Counted from the stretch's first letter, positions 1-9,539 are shown. The stretch: 39,441 nucleotides of DNA from an uncultured Bacteroidota bacterium (GCA_937901015.1 CALCGQ010000198.1:1-39441); one strand, 5' to 3'. Notes: generated by a model not told the origin, from the sequence alone. Program-made: numbers and translations.

Positions 1-268
1 ATTCTATCCAATAATTGGATAGGTGATAGTGCACTATGGGTTGAATCAAAATATTGGTTTTTCTAGCATCGCTCATGTAGTATTATTAAGAAATCTATTT
101 CAATGAAAAATTACAGCATGAAATTTACAGGATCGAGATTTACACAATTTTATGCATTAATATTTTTACTCGGCAGATATTATTTTAGAAAGAATCATAT
201 AGCTGAGATACCGTATAATACATCTCCTAATTATTTATTCAATATAATCTTCTAATCATTAAAATATT
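1..268. other. Left-edge region without a confident gene
   Basis: No confident gene. Plus-strand frame 1 is open from the window edge to a TAG at 64-66 (last residues WVESKYWFF), so the tail of an upstream protein is possible but too short to identify. A 50-codon ORF (ATG 103, TAA 253-255) ends 13 bases before the first cytochrome gene; it is hydrophobic and basic with no recognisable family and may be chance. A perfect palindrome lies at 4-22. I see no exact TAnnTTTG promoter box on the plus strand here. Confidence 0.4.
4..22. repeat. Perfect palindrome, 9-bp arms around one base
   Basis: CTATCCAAT and ATTGGATAG face each other around a single A. There is no T-run on either side, so it does not look like a terminator. 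It could be an operator, or chance within the tail of an upstream gene, since the plus-strand frame stays open across it. Confidence 0.5.
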
Positions 269-709
269 ATGCCAATTCAAGTAAAACGATTATTAGTAGT
301 TTTTGCCGTTTTTATAGGGGTAATGTTAGGGTTAAAATATTTTCTAACTCCTGAATCTTGGCGAGAATTTGGTCCCTATCGGGGAAAGGCTCTTACCGAA
401 ATTGCAGATCAGGAAGCCAAATATGTCCAAATGGAAACCTGTGCAATGTGCCACGACTCCATTGCTGATTTGAAAGATCAGGGATTACACATCTCAATTC
501 AATGCGAGATCTGTCATGGGCCTGGATATAGGCATGTTGAAGATGAAAATATTGATATGGTTATTCCTGAAAACAGTGATTTTTGTATGACATGTCATGC
601 AATCAATGCTGCCCGATCCACAAGTATTATTAAACAAATTGACGCTATTGAACACAGTGAAGGTGAAGACTGTATAAGTTGTCATAATCCACATGAACCA
701 TGGCTATAA
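269..709 (+). CDS. Membrane-anchored tetrahaem c-type cytochrome
   Basis: A 146-residue protein with one uncleaved N-terminal membrane helix (about residues 6-25) and a periplasmic part carrying four CXXCH haem motifs: CAMCH, CEICH, CMTCH and CISCH. It ends four residues after the last NPHEP segment. Its last 10 bases overlap the start of the ferredoxin gene, and an NrfD-type gene follows, so it is the cytochrome partner of a quinone-interacting module. Size, anchor and gene order resemble DsrJ of DsrMKJOP or NrfB of NrfBCD, although DsrJ has three haems and NrfB five. Expected role (inference): passing electrons between the ferredoxin/NrfD unit and other periplasmic cytochromes. Confidence 0.85.
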   Translation: MPIQVKRLLVVFAVFIGVMLGLKYFLTPESWREFGPYRGKALTEIADQEAKYVQMETCAMCHDSIADLKDQGLHISIQCEICHGPGYRHVEDENIDMVIPENSDFCMTCHAINAARSTSIIKQIDAIEHSEGEDCISCHNPHEPWL

Positions 710-1464
710 AAAAAGAAAATTTCTCAAGACGCGATTTCATTAAGAACTCAAGTATGTTTGCGGGAGGCGTTGTCCTAGTTTCCTTGCTAAACCCATTAAA
801 AGTAGTTTATGCTACTAAGAAACCAAAAGGAAAAGGCAAATGGTATGGTATTGCAATCGACATAGAAAAGTGTATTGGTTGCGCAAACTGTGCCAGATCT
901 TGCAAAGCTGAAAATGGAGTTCCGAACGAACCTTTTTTCTTCCGAAACTGGGTTGAACAATATACCATTACAAATGATGATGAAGTAAAAGTATCATCAC
1001 CTAATGGTGGTATTGACGGATTTACCCAACCTGTTTCTGATGATGAGATATATAAAACATTTTTTGTACCAAAAATGTGTAACCATTGTGCAATATCACC
1101 ATGTACTCAGGTTTGTCCTGTTGGAGCCTCATTTGAATCACCGGAAGGTATTGCATTGGTCGATAAGAGCTATTGCATTGGTTGTGGATATTGTGTTCAA
1201 GCCTGCCCTTATGGATGCAGATATATTGATCCTGCTCAGGGAGTTGCCGATAAATGCACACTCTGCTATCATCGTTTAGAAAAAGACTTGGATCCGGCAT
1301 GTATGATGGCGTGCCCAACCGGAGCACGAATATATGGTGATTTAAACGATAAGACTAGTGAATTGTATCTATTTATCAAAGAGAATAATTGTGCAGTATT
1401 AAAACCGCAATTAAATACAAAATCTAAATTATATTATAAAGATTTAAGTCAGGAGGTACACTAA
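700..1464 (+). CDS. Tat-exported 4x[4Fe-4S] ferredoxin subunit (NrfC/DsrO/PsrB-like)
   Basis: A 254-residue protein with a twin-arginine signal (SRRDFIK, about residues 9-15, then a hydrophobic stretch), so it is exported folded. Four cysteine clusters typical of the DmsB/PsrB/NrfC family are visible: CIGCANCARSC, CNHCAISPCTQVCP, CIGCGYCVQACP, and CTLC with a distant CMMACPTGA. These sixteen cysteines should bind four [4Fe-4S] clusters. The start overlaps the upstream cytochrome gene and the stop overlaps the downstream NrfD-type gene as TAATG, so the three are translationally coupled. Family knowledge says such subunits relay electrons between an NrfD-type quinone protein and a periplasmic partner. 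No molybdopterin catalytic subunit is adjacent. Confidence 0.93.
   Translation: MAIKKENFSRRDFIKNSSMFAGGVVLVSLLNPLKVVYATKKPKGKGKWYGIAIDIEKCIGCANCARSCKAENGVPNEPFFFRNWVEQYTITNDDEVKVSSPNGGIDGFTQPVSDDEIYKTFFVPKMCNHCAISPCTQVCPVGASFESPEGIALVDKSYCIGCGYCVQACPYGCRYIDPAQGVADKCTLCYHRLEKDLDPACMMACPTGARIYGDLNDKTSELYLFIKENNCAVLKPQLNTKSKLYYKDLSQEVH
1451..1456 (+). promoter_or_regulatory. Strong Shine-Dalgarno AGGAGG for the NrfD-type gene
   Basis: A perfect AGGAGG lies seven bases before the ATG at 1464, inside the end of the ferredoxin gene. Most genes in this window lack a recognisable Shine-Dalgarno sequence, as is usual in Bacteroidota, so this one stands out. With the TAATG overlap it supports coupled translation and fixes the start. 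Confidence 0.7.
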
Positions 1465-2657
1465 TGAATAAATATGAAAGTTTGTATGAAGCATTAGCCA
1501 ACCTGGATGGCTATATCTATCCCAACGAAATTGCTTTAAATTGGGATTTGTTAATTGTAATGTATCCTTATATCACAGGACTTGTAGCCGGTGCATTTAT
1601 ACTTGCATCCTTAAACAGGGTTTTTGCCATTAAAGCTTTAAGACCAACATATGAAATATCTTTACTTACGGCTTTATCTTTTATGTTGGTGGCGACAATG
1701 CCATTGATTACTCACCTAGGTCAACCATGGAGGTTTTATGAAATGCTGGTGACTCCTCACTTAACATCAGCCATGGCTATTTTTGGATTTGTTTATTTAT
1801 GGTATTTGATGGTAGTTCTATTGCTCGAAATTTGGTTTGATTATAGATACGATATGGTAATATGGTCAAAGCAAAAGAAAGGCTTTATGAGTTTTGTCTA
1901 TAAAGTACTTACTTTATGGGTTTTGGATACATCACCGCAGTCAAGAAGAACGGATGAGAAAATCGGTTATTTTATTACGGTTGTTGGTATTCCTTCAGCG
2001 TTTTTACTCCATGGTTATGTTGGGTTTATTTTTGGCTCAATAAAGGCAAATCCCTGGTGGTCAACAGTAATGATGCCGGTAATATTTTTATTTTCTGCTA
2101 TGGTTTCGGGCATTGCTTTGGTAATGTTTATTTATATGGTAGTAACTTATTTACGAAAACAAAAAATTGATATGAATACAGTTGATACCATATCAAAATA
2201 TTTGTTTTACATATTAATAATTGATTTTTCCCTTGAAAGTTTGGATCAAATTCATAGAATATATGAAGCGGATGAATCCTTTGATATATTGAAAATACTG
2301 GTACATGGTAAATTATTCTTCACTTTCTTCATAATGCAAATTGGGGTTGGGGTAATTATACCATTACTTACAATGGGTACCATGATGATTAAAAAACCAC
2401 GAGAGAAAATAAGAAAGATACTATATCTAATCATTAGTATTTGCGTATTGGTTGGAATATTCTACATGAGGTGGAATGTGGTTATTGGTGGTCAGCTATT
2501 TTCAAAAAGCTTTTATGGATTTACCAGTTACAAAGTTGATATGATTAGTGGGTCAGGTTTTTGGCTTTCCTTGTTGTGGTTTATAATTCCATTCTTTATT
2601 CTGGCATTCCTATTATGGCTCTTGCCTCCGTGGAAAAAAAAGGAAAGCATTCATTAG
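1464..2657 (+). CDS. NrfD/PsrC/DsrP-type quinone-interacting membrane protein
   Basis: A 397-residue polytopic protein with about nine or ten hydrophobic helices and almost no soluble domain. The N-terminal half carries NrfD-family features: an acidic/aromatic start, a first helix at about residues 30-48, and the conserved THLGQPWR segment near residue 85. NrfD/PsrC proteins oxidise or reduce menaquinone and exchange electrons with a periplasmic ferredoxin subunit. It overlaps the ferredoxin gene by one base (TAATG) and has its own strong ribosome-binding site. It completes a cytochrome-ferredoxin-NrfD unit resembling DsrJOP or NrfBCD. Electron direction cannot be deduced from sequence. Confidence 0.92.
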   Translation: MNKYESLYEALANLDGYIYPNEIALNWDLLIVMYPYITGLVAGAFILASLNRVFAIKALRPTYEISLLTALSFMLVATMPLITHLGQPWRFYEMLVTPHLTSAMAIFGFVYLWYLMVVLLLEIWFDYRYDMVIWSKQKKGFMSFVYKVLTLWVLDTSPQSRRTDEKIGYFITVVGIPSAFLLHGYVGFIFGSIKANPWWSTVMMPVIFLFSAMVSGIALVMFIYMVVTYLRKQKIDMNTVDTISKYLFYILIIDFSLESLDQIHRIYEADESFDILKILVHGKLFFTFFIMQIGVGVIIPLLTMGTMMIKKPREKIRKILYLIISICVLVGIFYMRWNVVIGGQLFSKSFYGFTSYKVDMISGSGFWLSLLWFIIPFFILAFLLWLLPPWKKKESIH

Positions 2658-2723
2658 TATAGAGATAAGCCAAAGATATATTATGCCTCTATTGACTTTA
2701 TTAATTAACTTAATATTAATGGT

Positions 2724-4355
2724 ATGGCTGATAAGTATAGTGAATTGAACAATAGTGAGTTAATTGAAAGATTGAATGATCTCGAGATAAGAGTCTCACA
2801 GCTTGAATCTGGGGTAAATAGCTACCAGCATGAACAAGGAAGTATTTCGGAATTAGAAGTTCCAGAATCTTTTAAGCAAATATCTACGGGTTCTTTTTTA
2901 GAAACTAAAGTCGGAGAATATGGATTATCCTGGTTGGGTAATATTGTCCTCTTTTTTGGTATTACATTTCTTATCCAGTATATCTCAAGATCTGGATACC
3001 CATCAATATCAACAGTTTTTGGCTATTTTTCAGTAGCAACTATTTTTGGTATTGCCTATTTTCTCAAGGAAAATTTTCCAAGGATATCATCAATAATTAG
3101 TTTAAATGGTTATTTAACAGCTTTTTATGTTACACTAAGGATATACTTTTTTACTGAACCACCATTGATTAACAATATTTGGATAGTTCTAACTTTACTG
3201 CTAGTAATTGTTGCGATTCAGCTTTTTGTTGCCTTTCGAAATAATTCCGGATTATTAATTGGAATGTCAATTCTGTTTTTAGCTTCAATTGCGATATTAT
3301 CCACTAACTTTCATATATCCCTCTTTATCACTGTAATTATTGCAGTGTTATCTGTAATTATTCTTAGGCGTTTTAATAGGACAGGTATGGTTTATTTGTC
3401 AATTATAGTAGTATATATTGTCTTTCTCCTGGAGTTTTTTAGTAATCCAGTAATGGGTAATAAATTACAGCCAATAGAGTACCATAATTACGGCTATATT
3501 TATCTAATTATTGTTGCCTCAATTTTCTCCATAATATCATTATTTGAGGAAACAGAAAACTTATTAAAAGGAAGGATTGTTGGATTTATTATTACCAATG
3601 GTTTCGGATTCTCTTTATTACTAACGCTTTATATTATTACTTTCTTTAAAGAGGATTATTCTATTTATGTTGGTGTTATTGCAGCTTTAGCCCTTATATT
3701 TTCGATATTTCTTCAAATTAGATCGAACTGGAAAATATCAGCATCATTATATGCATTATATGCATTTGTATTGTTTAGTATTATGATACATGGTATTAAT
3801 AGTTTTCCTCGGGCCTATTTCCTGCTAGCTTTTCAAAGTTTACTTGTTGTATCTGTTGCAATTTGGTTTCGAAGCAAGTTCATTGTAATTATGAATACCT
3901 TGTTGTTTGCCATATTGCTGGTTTTTTATCTTAGTAATGCAATAATCCTTGATGGTGTAAACATATCATTTTCAATAGTAGCATTGATAACAGCAAGAAT
4001 ATTAAACTGGAAAAGAGATAGGTTGACAATAAAAACCAGTTTGTTACGAAATGTTTATTTGGTAATCGGATTTATTATGGTGCTGATTACACTTTACAAC
4101 TTAATACCCGACAGATATATTACTTTGTCTTGGACAGTGGCAGCAGTATTGTATTTTGTTTTCAGTTTTATATTAAAAAATGTGAAGTACAGGTATCTGG
4201 CATTGGGAACAATGGTTGCATCAATTTTTTATTTTTTCATTATTGACTTAGCTCGTATTGAACTTATTTACAGAATAGTGGCGCTTATGTTTTTGGCAAT
4301 AATTTCCATTGGGATTTCCATTTATTATTCTAAAAGGAAGAAGAATATGACATAA
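2724..4355 (+). CDS. DUF2339-family polytopic membrane protein
   Basis: A 543-residue protein. Residues about 5-40 form a short coiled coil rich in Leu and Glu (ELIERLNDLEIRVSQLES), followed by the DUF2339 hallmark near residues 58-85 (LETKVGEYGLSWLGNIVLFF, then a Gly-Ile-Thr-Phe-Leu-Ile-Gln-Tyr run) and then an almost unbroken series of roughly 15 membrane helices. The function of DUF2339 proteins is unknown. It lies 66 bases after the NrfD gene, with no promoter box I can see, so it may be co-transcribed. It is somewhat shorter than many family members. A link to the respiratory genes is only positional. Confidence 0.8.
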   Translation: MADKYSELNNSELIERLNDLEIRVSQLESGVNSYQHEQGSISELEVPESFKQISTGSFLETKVGEYGLSWLGNIVLFFGITFLIQYISRSGYPSISTVFGYFSVATIFGIAYFLKENFPRISSIISLNGYLTAFYVTLRIYFFTEPPLINNIWIVLTLLLVIVAIQLFVAFRNNSGLLIGMSILFLASIAILSTNFHISLFITVIIAVLSVIILRRFNRTGMVYLSIIVVYIVFLLEFFSNPVMGNKLQPIEYHNYGYIYLIIVASIFSIISLFEETENLLKGRIVGFIITNGFGFSLLLTLYIITFFKEDYSIYVGVIAALALIFSIFLQIRSNWKISASLYALYAFVLFSIMIHGINSFPRAYFLLAFQSLLVVSVAIWFRSKFIVIMNTLLFAILLVFYLSNAIILDGVNISFSIVALITARILNWKRDRLTIKTSLLRNVYLVIGFIMVLITLYNLIPDRYITLSWTVAAVLYFVFSFILKNVKYRYLALGTMVASIFYFFIIDLARIELIYRIVALMFLAIISIGISIYYSKRKKNMT

Positions 4356-4451
4356 CCACATATCGTTTCATCTAAAATTTAAAACATTAGCTAAAACAGT
4401 TTAATAATACCTTATTCGAAAAAGTGTAAAACTAAATTCCAAGTGTAATAA

Positions 4452-4485
4452 AAAAGGCTCCACTATGATAATAATGGAGCCTTTT
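4452..4485. terminator. Bidirectional rho-independent terminator
   Basis: AAAAGGCTCCA (4452-4462) pairs with TGGAGCCTTTT (4475-4485) around a 12-base loop. The A-run on one side and T-run on the other let it end transcripts from both the plus-strand DUF2339 gene and the convergent minus-strand cytochrome gene. Confidence 0.88.
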
Positions 4486-4501
4486 AATTATTGGTCAATG
4501 A

Positions 4502-4993
4502 TTATTCTTTTTCCGGAACCGGATGAATTACTTTTGCAAGATACTCCTCATAATTAAAGCCTTTGAAATGAGGGCTTTCTTCATTATGACATGCAGTACA
4601 AGTACTTTCATCTGGAATAATTAATCCTTTAGCGATTGATTTTTCACGACTAATCATTACAGATTTAGCTTTGTAACCACTACCAGGACCATGACATGAT
4701 TCACATGAAACACCTTCTTCTACTTTTAGTGATGCAATTAAATCTTCATCAACATGACCAACAGTGGAGTGACATTTTAAACATTTAGGATCATTTTTCT
4801 CATCACCTTTCAATGATTCCATTGCTTTAGCATGTTTACTGTCTGCCCATTGTTTGTATTGTGCACCAGTAGCAGGTTTGTTATGACACATTTTACACTT
4901 GGCAGCTCCAATGTATTCATAATCTTGTGCTGTTACGTAGTTCCCACCTAAAAATAGTAGGAAACATGCGAATAAAAGACTTTTAATGTACAT
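4502..4993 (-). CDS. Periplasmic tetrahaem cytochrome, c554-like
   Basis: A 163-residue protein with a signal peptide ending near the VTAQ segment and four haem motifs: CKMCH, CLKCH, CESCH, CTACH. The opening segment YIGAAKCKMCH with a following QYKQWADSKHAKA stretch matches the cytochrome c554 family, a soluble periplasmic electron carrier. I chose the ATG at 4993. An in-frame TTG at 5047 would add 18 residues before the signal peptide and falls on a promoter-like box at 5045-5052. It lies 93 bases after the 19-haem gene on the same strand and ends just before the bidirectional terminator. Likely role (inference): shuttle between the inner-membrane cytochrome complexes and an acceptor or donor not encoded here. 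Confidence 0.9.
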   Translation of the reverse strand: MYIKSLLFACFLLFLGGNYVTAQDYEYIGAAKCKMCHNKPATGAQYKQWADSKHAKAMESLKGDEKNDPKCLKCHSTVGHVDEDLIASLKVEEGVSCESCHGPGSGYKAKSVMISREKSIAKGLIIPDESTCTACHNEESPHFKGFNYEEYLAKVIHPVPEKE

Positions 4994-5044
4994 GATATTT
5001 AGTTTTATGTTAAAAATTAGTTTTAATCGATTTCCTTTCAATGT

Positions 5045-5052
5045 CAAATTTA
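5045..5052 (-). promoter_or_regulatory. Putative -7 box (TAAATTTG) for the c554-like gene
   Basis: On the minus strand this reads TAAATTTG and fits the Bacteroidota -7 consensus TAnnTTTG. It would give a leader of about 45 bases to the ATG at 4993. I do not see a clear -33 TTTG. The gene could therefore be transcribed alone as well as from the upstream operon. Confidence 0.45.
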
Positions 5053-5086
5053 AACAATTATTTATAATTTCATATACTCTTTTAAT

Positions 5087-7882
5087 TTAGTATGATCCAA
5101 ATAGTAAAGAGTATATAATTAGTAATACCATTATTATGCCAAGACTTAAGAATATATATCCGAAAAACTTAACTACTTTGATCCATGTAGGTGATATTTC
5201 TGTTTCAACAGTAACATCATCAAGTCTTCCATCATCAATCAATTCCTGATATTCTCTTGCTCTGTCTTTCTTGTATTCTTCCATTGGAACTAATCCTGTG
5301 AATATTACAGTATCCATTGGAAATGATTCTGGACGTAAATGCGTATTAAAGAAATGGATAGTAAAAATGAAACCTGTAGCAAGTAATGCCTCATCACTAT
5401 GTATTATCTGAGCAACATTGATAGCCCAACCTGGTATAAATCTGGTAAAAAACTCAGGGAACCAAAGTATTAATCCTGATAATCCAATTACTGCAACACC
5501 CCAGAAAACAGCCATATAATCAAATTTCTCCCAATATGTCCATCTACCATATTCTGGTCTTGGACCTTTTCCAAGAAACCATTTTATTGATCCTACTAGA
5601 TCTTTAATATCTTGCTTATTAAACATGAGTGAGTTTTTACCAAAGATGAATTCCTTGGCACTTAAACCCACCTTTGCTCTTAATTGGAATAATGTTGAAA
5701 GGTGGAATGCAAAATATGCAAATGTTATGATAGCGGCGAACCTATGAATTGCTCCAGTTGATTTAACACCGCCTAGCATATTTGCTATCCATGAAGCCCA
5801 TTCCATATGAGCAAATTTAAGAGTCATACCTGTAAGCGCCAATAGGATAAAACTAAGAATTACCATGATATGCGTAAATCTCTGTCGCTTGTTAAACCTT
5901 CTATAATATTTGGTTTTACCAACAGGTGTATGATGCTTGTTAATTTTTCTTTGTTTAAGTGATCTCGGTAACCAAATTGCTGTATGGAATCCAAAGAATC
6001 CGAAGACTAGCAATAATAGTGTTGTCATTCCCCAGAATGACCAGAAGAGTACCGGGTTATCGTTGTGAGTGGCATGTGATAGATATCCTGTAAACGCAAG
6101 ATTTGCATTTTTATGACATTGCTTACATGTGTTCACAATATTATTATGGCCAACCATTGAGTTAGGGTTGGCTACATTAAGAATCTTGTGTGCACCATGA
6201 CAATCGGAACATCTTGCTGCATTCATATCTCCTAGCATATAAGCTTTACCATGGTAAGTTTCCTTATAAGTTTTGGATAGTTTCTCATGACAGGTTCCAC
6301 ATTGAACTGTGATCTCTTTCATAAATTTATCTTTACCAATATCACTTATGATATGGGCAGAGTGACACGTAGAACATGTAGGGTACTTACCATCCTCTTT
6401 CTGAATATTTGAATGGTCACTATCAACATAATCATCATATATACTCTTATGGCAATTGGCACAAGTTTTGGCTACATTTCTGGGGTGTACGGATGATAAC
6501 GTATCACTTTCTTTTAATTCAAGGTGAGTAGTATGGCAGTCGGTACAAACAGCACTTACAAGTAATCCCTTTTCGGTTAGGCCTTTACCATGGATGCTCT
6601 GTGAGTAATCGGAATAAGCACTAACTTCTTTTAAGTCGCCCATGATGTTCGCATCTCCATTTGTTTTATGGCATTCACCACATAAAGAAGGAATTGCACC
6701 TCTATAAGTAGGCGAGGTATCATCAAATCTGGATTTAGTTTCATGGGTTCCATGACACTCGGTACAATAAGGGGCTTCAGCCACATTGTTTAAAAATCCT
6801 TTACCATGACCGCTGGTGTAGTACTCATTGGAAACTTCAATATGACAGTTCGAACAGTCAACTCTTCCTGATGTTTCACAAGGTCTATCAAGGTCATGGG
6901 ATACATCTGTATGGCATTTTGCACATTCAATATTTGCGTGAACAGAATTTGTTAAATGAGTTAGATCAAACGAAACGGTATCTCCATTTTCAGCAATTAA
7001 GAATTCACCTTTCTGTGGATCTTTATTATGGCAAACAAGACAAGCTTTATTTGGTATAACATCCTCTATTTTTTGACTCTCTACTTTATGAGGAGGGTGA
7101 CAATCCGAACATGAAGGAACATCCCCAGGAGACTTCTCCCATAATTCACTCTTAATAACCTTTTTGTGAGTTTGCTCAATCTTGATATGACATTTCATAC
7201 AAGTACGGGCAATTCTCTCGGGGTTTATTGATGAATTTGGACTTTCATGAGGTAGAACTAAGTGACTATTGTGACAATCATTACAGGTAGCTGTAACAAG
7301 TAATCCGCTTTGATACAAGCCTTTACCATGGATACCTTGACTGTAATTCTCAACAATATTATGTTCATCAATATCATAAATCCTTGCTACAGGAGCTCCT
7401 TCTTTGTGACAATTTCCACAAAGGATTGGTATGTTCATCTTGTAAGTTGGAGAGTTTGAATTCCATTGAGATAGCACATCATGGGTTCCATGGCACTCTT
7501 TACAATCTGGTGCATAAGGTTCATTTAAGCTAAGAGCTTGTCCGTGAATACCCTGAAAAAACTGCATGTCCTTCTCTTTATGGCAGCTTCCACAATTCAC
7601 TGGTTTAAGCCTTTTTAACTGATCGGCATGAGCAAGTTCGTCTATGTTTACATCGTCATGACATTCAATACAGCCAACATCCTTATGAACGGAATTACCA
7701 ATCACATTTATTGGTACAAACCAATTTGATTCTTTGCCGTCTCTCTCTGAAACTAACTCAGGATCCTCATGACACATCATACAATCTTCGTCGGATTGAG
7801 CATATGTTATACTCACCGACATAAGAAACGCGATTGTGCATATTGCCAACAATCTTCCTGATAATTTCCTAACCAACTTCAT
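5087..7882 (-). CDS. 19-haem c-type cytochrome fused to membrane cytochrome b (CbcL-like architecture)
   Basis: A 931-residue protein: signal peptide (cleavage near residue 29), then nineteen CXXCH motifs between Cys34 and His590, then a membrane domain from about residue 605. The haem region looks like two tandem eight-haem modules (from Cys34 and from Cys281) plus a three-haem tail; matching landmarks include [20 protein letters not shown] and [16 protein letters not shown]. The membrane part has about five helices with histidine pairs expected of FdnI/HydC-type cytochrome b, for example [16 protein letters not shown]. The layout resembles Geobacter CbcL, a menaquinol oxidase with fewer c haems. 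Expected role (inference): moving electrons between menaquinone and a long periplasmic haem wire. It lies 44 bases after a separate cytochrome b gene. Confidence 0.92.
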   Translation of the reverse strand: MKLVRKLSGRLLAICTIAFLMSVSITYAQSDEDCMMCHEDPELVSERDGKESNWFVPINVIGNSVHKDVGCIECHDDVNIDELAHADQLKRLKPVNCGSCHKEKDMQFFQGIHGQALSLNEPYAPDCKECHGTHDVLSQWNSNSPTYKMNIPILCGNCHKEGAPVARIYDIDEHNIVENYSQGIHGKGLYQSGLLVTATCNDCHNSHLVLPHESPNSSINPERIARTCMKCHIKIEQTHKKVIKSELWEKSPGDVPSCSDCHPPHKVESQKIEDVIPNKACLVCHNKDPQKGEFLIAENGDTVSFDLTHLTNSVHANIECAKCHTDVSHDLDRPCETSGRVDCSNCHIEVSNEYYTSGHGKGFLNNVAEAPYCTECHGTHETKSRFDDTSPTYRGAIPSLCGECHKTNGDANIMGDLKEVSAYSDYSQSIHGKGLTEKGLLVSAVCTDCHTTHLELKESDTLSSVHPRNVAKTCANCHKSIYDDYVDSDHSNIQKEDGKYPTCSTCHSAHIISDIGKDKFMKEITVQCGTCHEKLSKTYKETYHGKAYMLGDMNAARCSDCHGAHKILNVANPNSMVGHNNIVNTCKQCHKNANLAFTGYLSHATHNDNPVLFWSFWGMTTLLLLVFGFFGFHTAIWLPRSLKQRKINKHHTPVGKTKYYRRFNKRQRFTHIMVILSFILLALTGMTLKFAHMEWASWIANMLGGVKSTGAIHRFAAIITFAYFAFHLSTLFQLRAKVGLSAKEFIFGKNSLMFNKQDIKDLVGSIKWFLGKGPRPEYGRWTYWEKFDYMAVFWGVAVIGLSGLILWFPEFFTRFIPGWAINVAQIIHSDEALLATGFIFTIHFFNTHLRPESFPMDTVIFTGLVPMEEYKKDRAREYQELIDDGRLDDVTVETEISPTWIKVVKFFGYIFLSLGIIMVLLIIYSLLFGSY

Positions 7883-7926
7883 TTTTCTTAGTTTTAGTTA
7901 CTTTATTCTAATAATTTAATATCTAT

Positions 7927-8535
7927 TTAGTGCCACCCATTTACCATGCTTTTGAAGTTCGATAAAGGTGTTTTGCCTATTGTGCAGAAATATATATGTA
8001 CTACCATAAATATGGAGAGTATGAATCCGGAAATAATATGAATAAGATCGATGAAGTGAATTCCTCCTATTCCAAAGATCTTGTCAGGTAACAAATCTGG
8101 AAAAAATAATGCAATCCCAGATATTAAAATGAAAGGCATAAATATGTACATTACAAACACATAACTTATTTTTTGTAAAGGATTAAATTTCCTTCCAACC
8201 TTTACTGGAAATGGAGGTTGTTCATGTTTAAATATTCCAAACGAATAATATCTGGCTTGTTTTAAAACTCTACTTAACATTCCTTTAAGATGAAATTGGT
8301 AATAATGACCATTTGAAGTAAACCTGTTCGCAAACAAGAAAAATACATATCCTACACACAGAATGATACCACTAATATTATGAACCGAAATAGCATAATT
8401 AAATGGAATCATTGTATATTCTATACTGGAATATTGTAAACTTAAACCAGTAATAATTAGAGCAAGACACATCAATGCATTTGCAAGATGCCATAACCTG
8501 ACCCATAGAGGGTATAAATACATTGGCTTTGTCAT
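7927..8535 (-). CDS. Small membrane cytochrome b (FdnI/PhsC/HydC type)
   Basis: A 202-residue protein with four predicted membrane helices. Candidate haem b ligands are His16 in the RLWH motif, His52 at the start of helix two, and an HX13H pair in the last helix (HIISGFILSIFMVVH). This is the pattern of the cytochrome b subunits of formate dehydrogenase, hydrogenase and thiosulfate reductase, which link quinones to periplasmic partners. Its start overlaps the stop of the upstream heptahaem gene by four bases (ATGA), so the pair is probably one complex: cytochrome b as quinone module, heptahaem protein as periplasmic exit or entry. Confidence 0.85.
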   Translation of the reverse strand: MTKPMYLYPLWVRLWHLANALMCLALIITGLSLQYSSIEYTMIPFNYAISVHNISGIILCVGYVFFLFANRFTSNGHYYQFHLKGMLSRVLKQARYYSFGIFKHEQPPFPVKVGRKFNPLQKISYVFVMYIFMPFILISGIALFFPDLLPDKIFGIGGIHFIDLIHIISGFILSIFMVVHIYFCTIGKTPLSNFKSMVNGWH

Positions 8536-9476
8536 TTCAGTAGAATTCTTAGAAGTGTATGAATAAGTATTACGAAAAACACAGAGCCAAATATTATGGC
8601 ACTAAGGATATTTAAGTATAGGTTACGGTTTGCACCTATCATATAAGAATCTTCCAATATTGCAGCATTAAAAAAGCCGTATTTTCTTCTATTCTCCTGA
8701 GCTTGAAATCTATATAAGGATGTCATTAAAGTTGCATTTGAAGAATGACATTCAACACATTTTTTTACTGCCTTATCCTTTGTTTGGATATGGTGTGCAA
8801 CTAATGCTTCATCAGAAACATGTGTATGGCACTCAATACATCTTACACTTGCAAAGTGTGATATTTGATTTGGCAACCAGTCGTGTTTATCTATAACATT
8901 TGGTTTAGTATTACCTGAGATTAGTTGATACTTATTTATATCAGCATGACAACTTAAACAGATATTATTATCATAAATAATGGTTTCACGGATATTTGAA
9001 TTGTTGGATGCATTTATCTTATAGGAATGTGGATTGTGACACATCCAACATGTAAACTCATCACTGTGCTTTGTGGAATGCACACTTTCGTGGAATTCAT
9101 CATTTATAACTTCGAAATTATACATGGCTGTGGCATCATCACCTTCATGACAATCAAGACATGAGGGCATTGGTTCCATTCTAAGAGTATTATCATGAGG
9201 AAAAGTTTTAAACTCATACGCATGACAATCAATACATTCAAAAGATTTATGGTTTTGATCATAATATAACACCGAGTCAATTAAAAAATACGGATTCATT
9301 CTCTTTGTTATATCTCGTTCAACTACATCGTTGTAGTAGGTATAAGTTGGACTTCCATGACAGGAGAAACAATTACTGTTTTCCTTCGAGTGCACAACTT
9401 CCTCCTTTGAAGTCTCTTGTGCAAAAGCTATGAAGCTTAATGCACATAATAAATTGATTATTAATAGCTTTTTCAT
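8532..9476 (-). CDS. Heptahaem c-type cytochrome with C-terminal membrane anchor
   Basis: A 314-residue protein with a signal peptide (cleavage near residue 19, AFAQ), seven CXXCH motifs (CFSCH, CIDCH, CLDCH, CWMCH, CLSCH, CIECH, CVECH) and one membrane helix near residues 285-310 that tethers it to the inner membrane. Many other histidines between motifs can act as distal ligands. It overlaps the cytochrome b gene by four bases, which suggests a two-subunit quinone:cytochrome oxidoreductase. It is the third gene after the terminator at 11065-11088 only in layout terms; the NapC-like gene lies 63 bases upstream. I cannot assign it to a named enzyme, and no catalytic motif such as NrfA CXXCK is present. 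Confidence 0.9.
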   Translation of the reverse strand: MKKLLIINLLCALSFIAFAQETSKEEVVHSKENSNCFSCHGSPTYTYYNDVVERDITKRMNPYFLIDSVLYYDQNHKSFECIDCHAYEFKTFPHDNTLRMEPMPSCLDCHEGDDATAMYNFEVINDEFHESVHSTKHSDEFTCWMCHNPHSYKINASNNSNIRETIIYDNNICLSCHADINKYQLISGNTKPNVIDKHDWLPNQISHFASVRCIECHTHVSDEALVAHHIQTKDKAVKKCVECHSSNATLMTSLYRFQAQENRRKYGFFNAAILEDSYMIGANRNLYLNILSAIIFGSVFFVILIHTLLRILLK

Positions 9477-9539
9477 TTTATTAATTTGGTAAGTTAATTT
9501 AATGTGGTCAGTACATATAATAATTTGGTTTTGCTTTTT

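Noticed and set aside
1022-1327. Open frames antisense to the ferredoxin, cytochrome, AAA+ and mfd genes
   Set aside because: Their translations show no domain, signal peptide or conserved motif, and the opposite frames encode clear families; they are shadows of real genes.
269-2657. Complete dissimilatory sulfite reductase or nitrite reductase operon
   Set aside because: No DsrAB, DsrMK or NrfA is present, and the cytochrome haem count differs from DsrJ and NrfB.
4994-5047. TTG start adding 18 residues to the c554-like cytochrome
   Set aside because: It would put a charged extension before the signal peptide and overlaps a -7 box.
5087-7882. Regularly spaced short repeats suggestive of CRISPR or satellite DNA
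   Set aside because: The recurring bases are codons for CXXCH motifs with variable spacing in one reading frame; no identical repeats or spacers.
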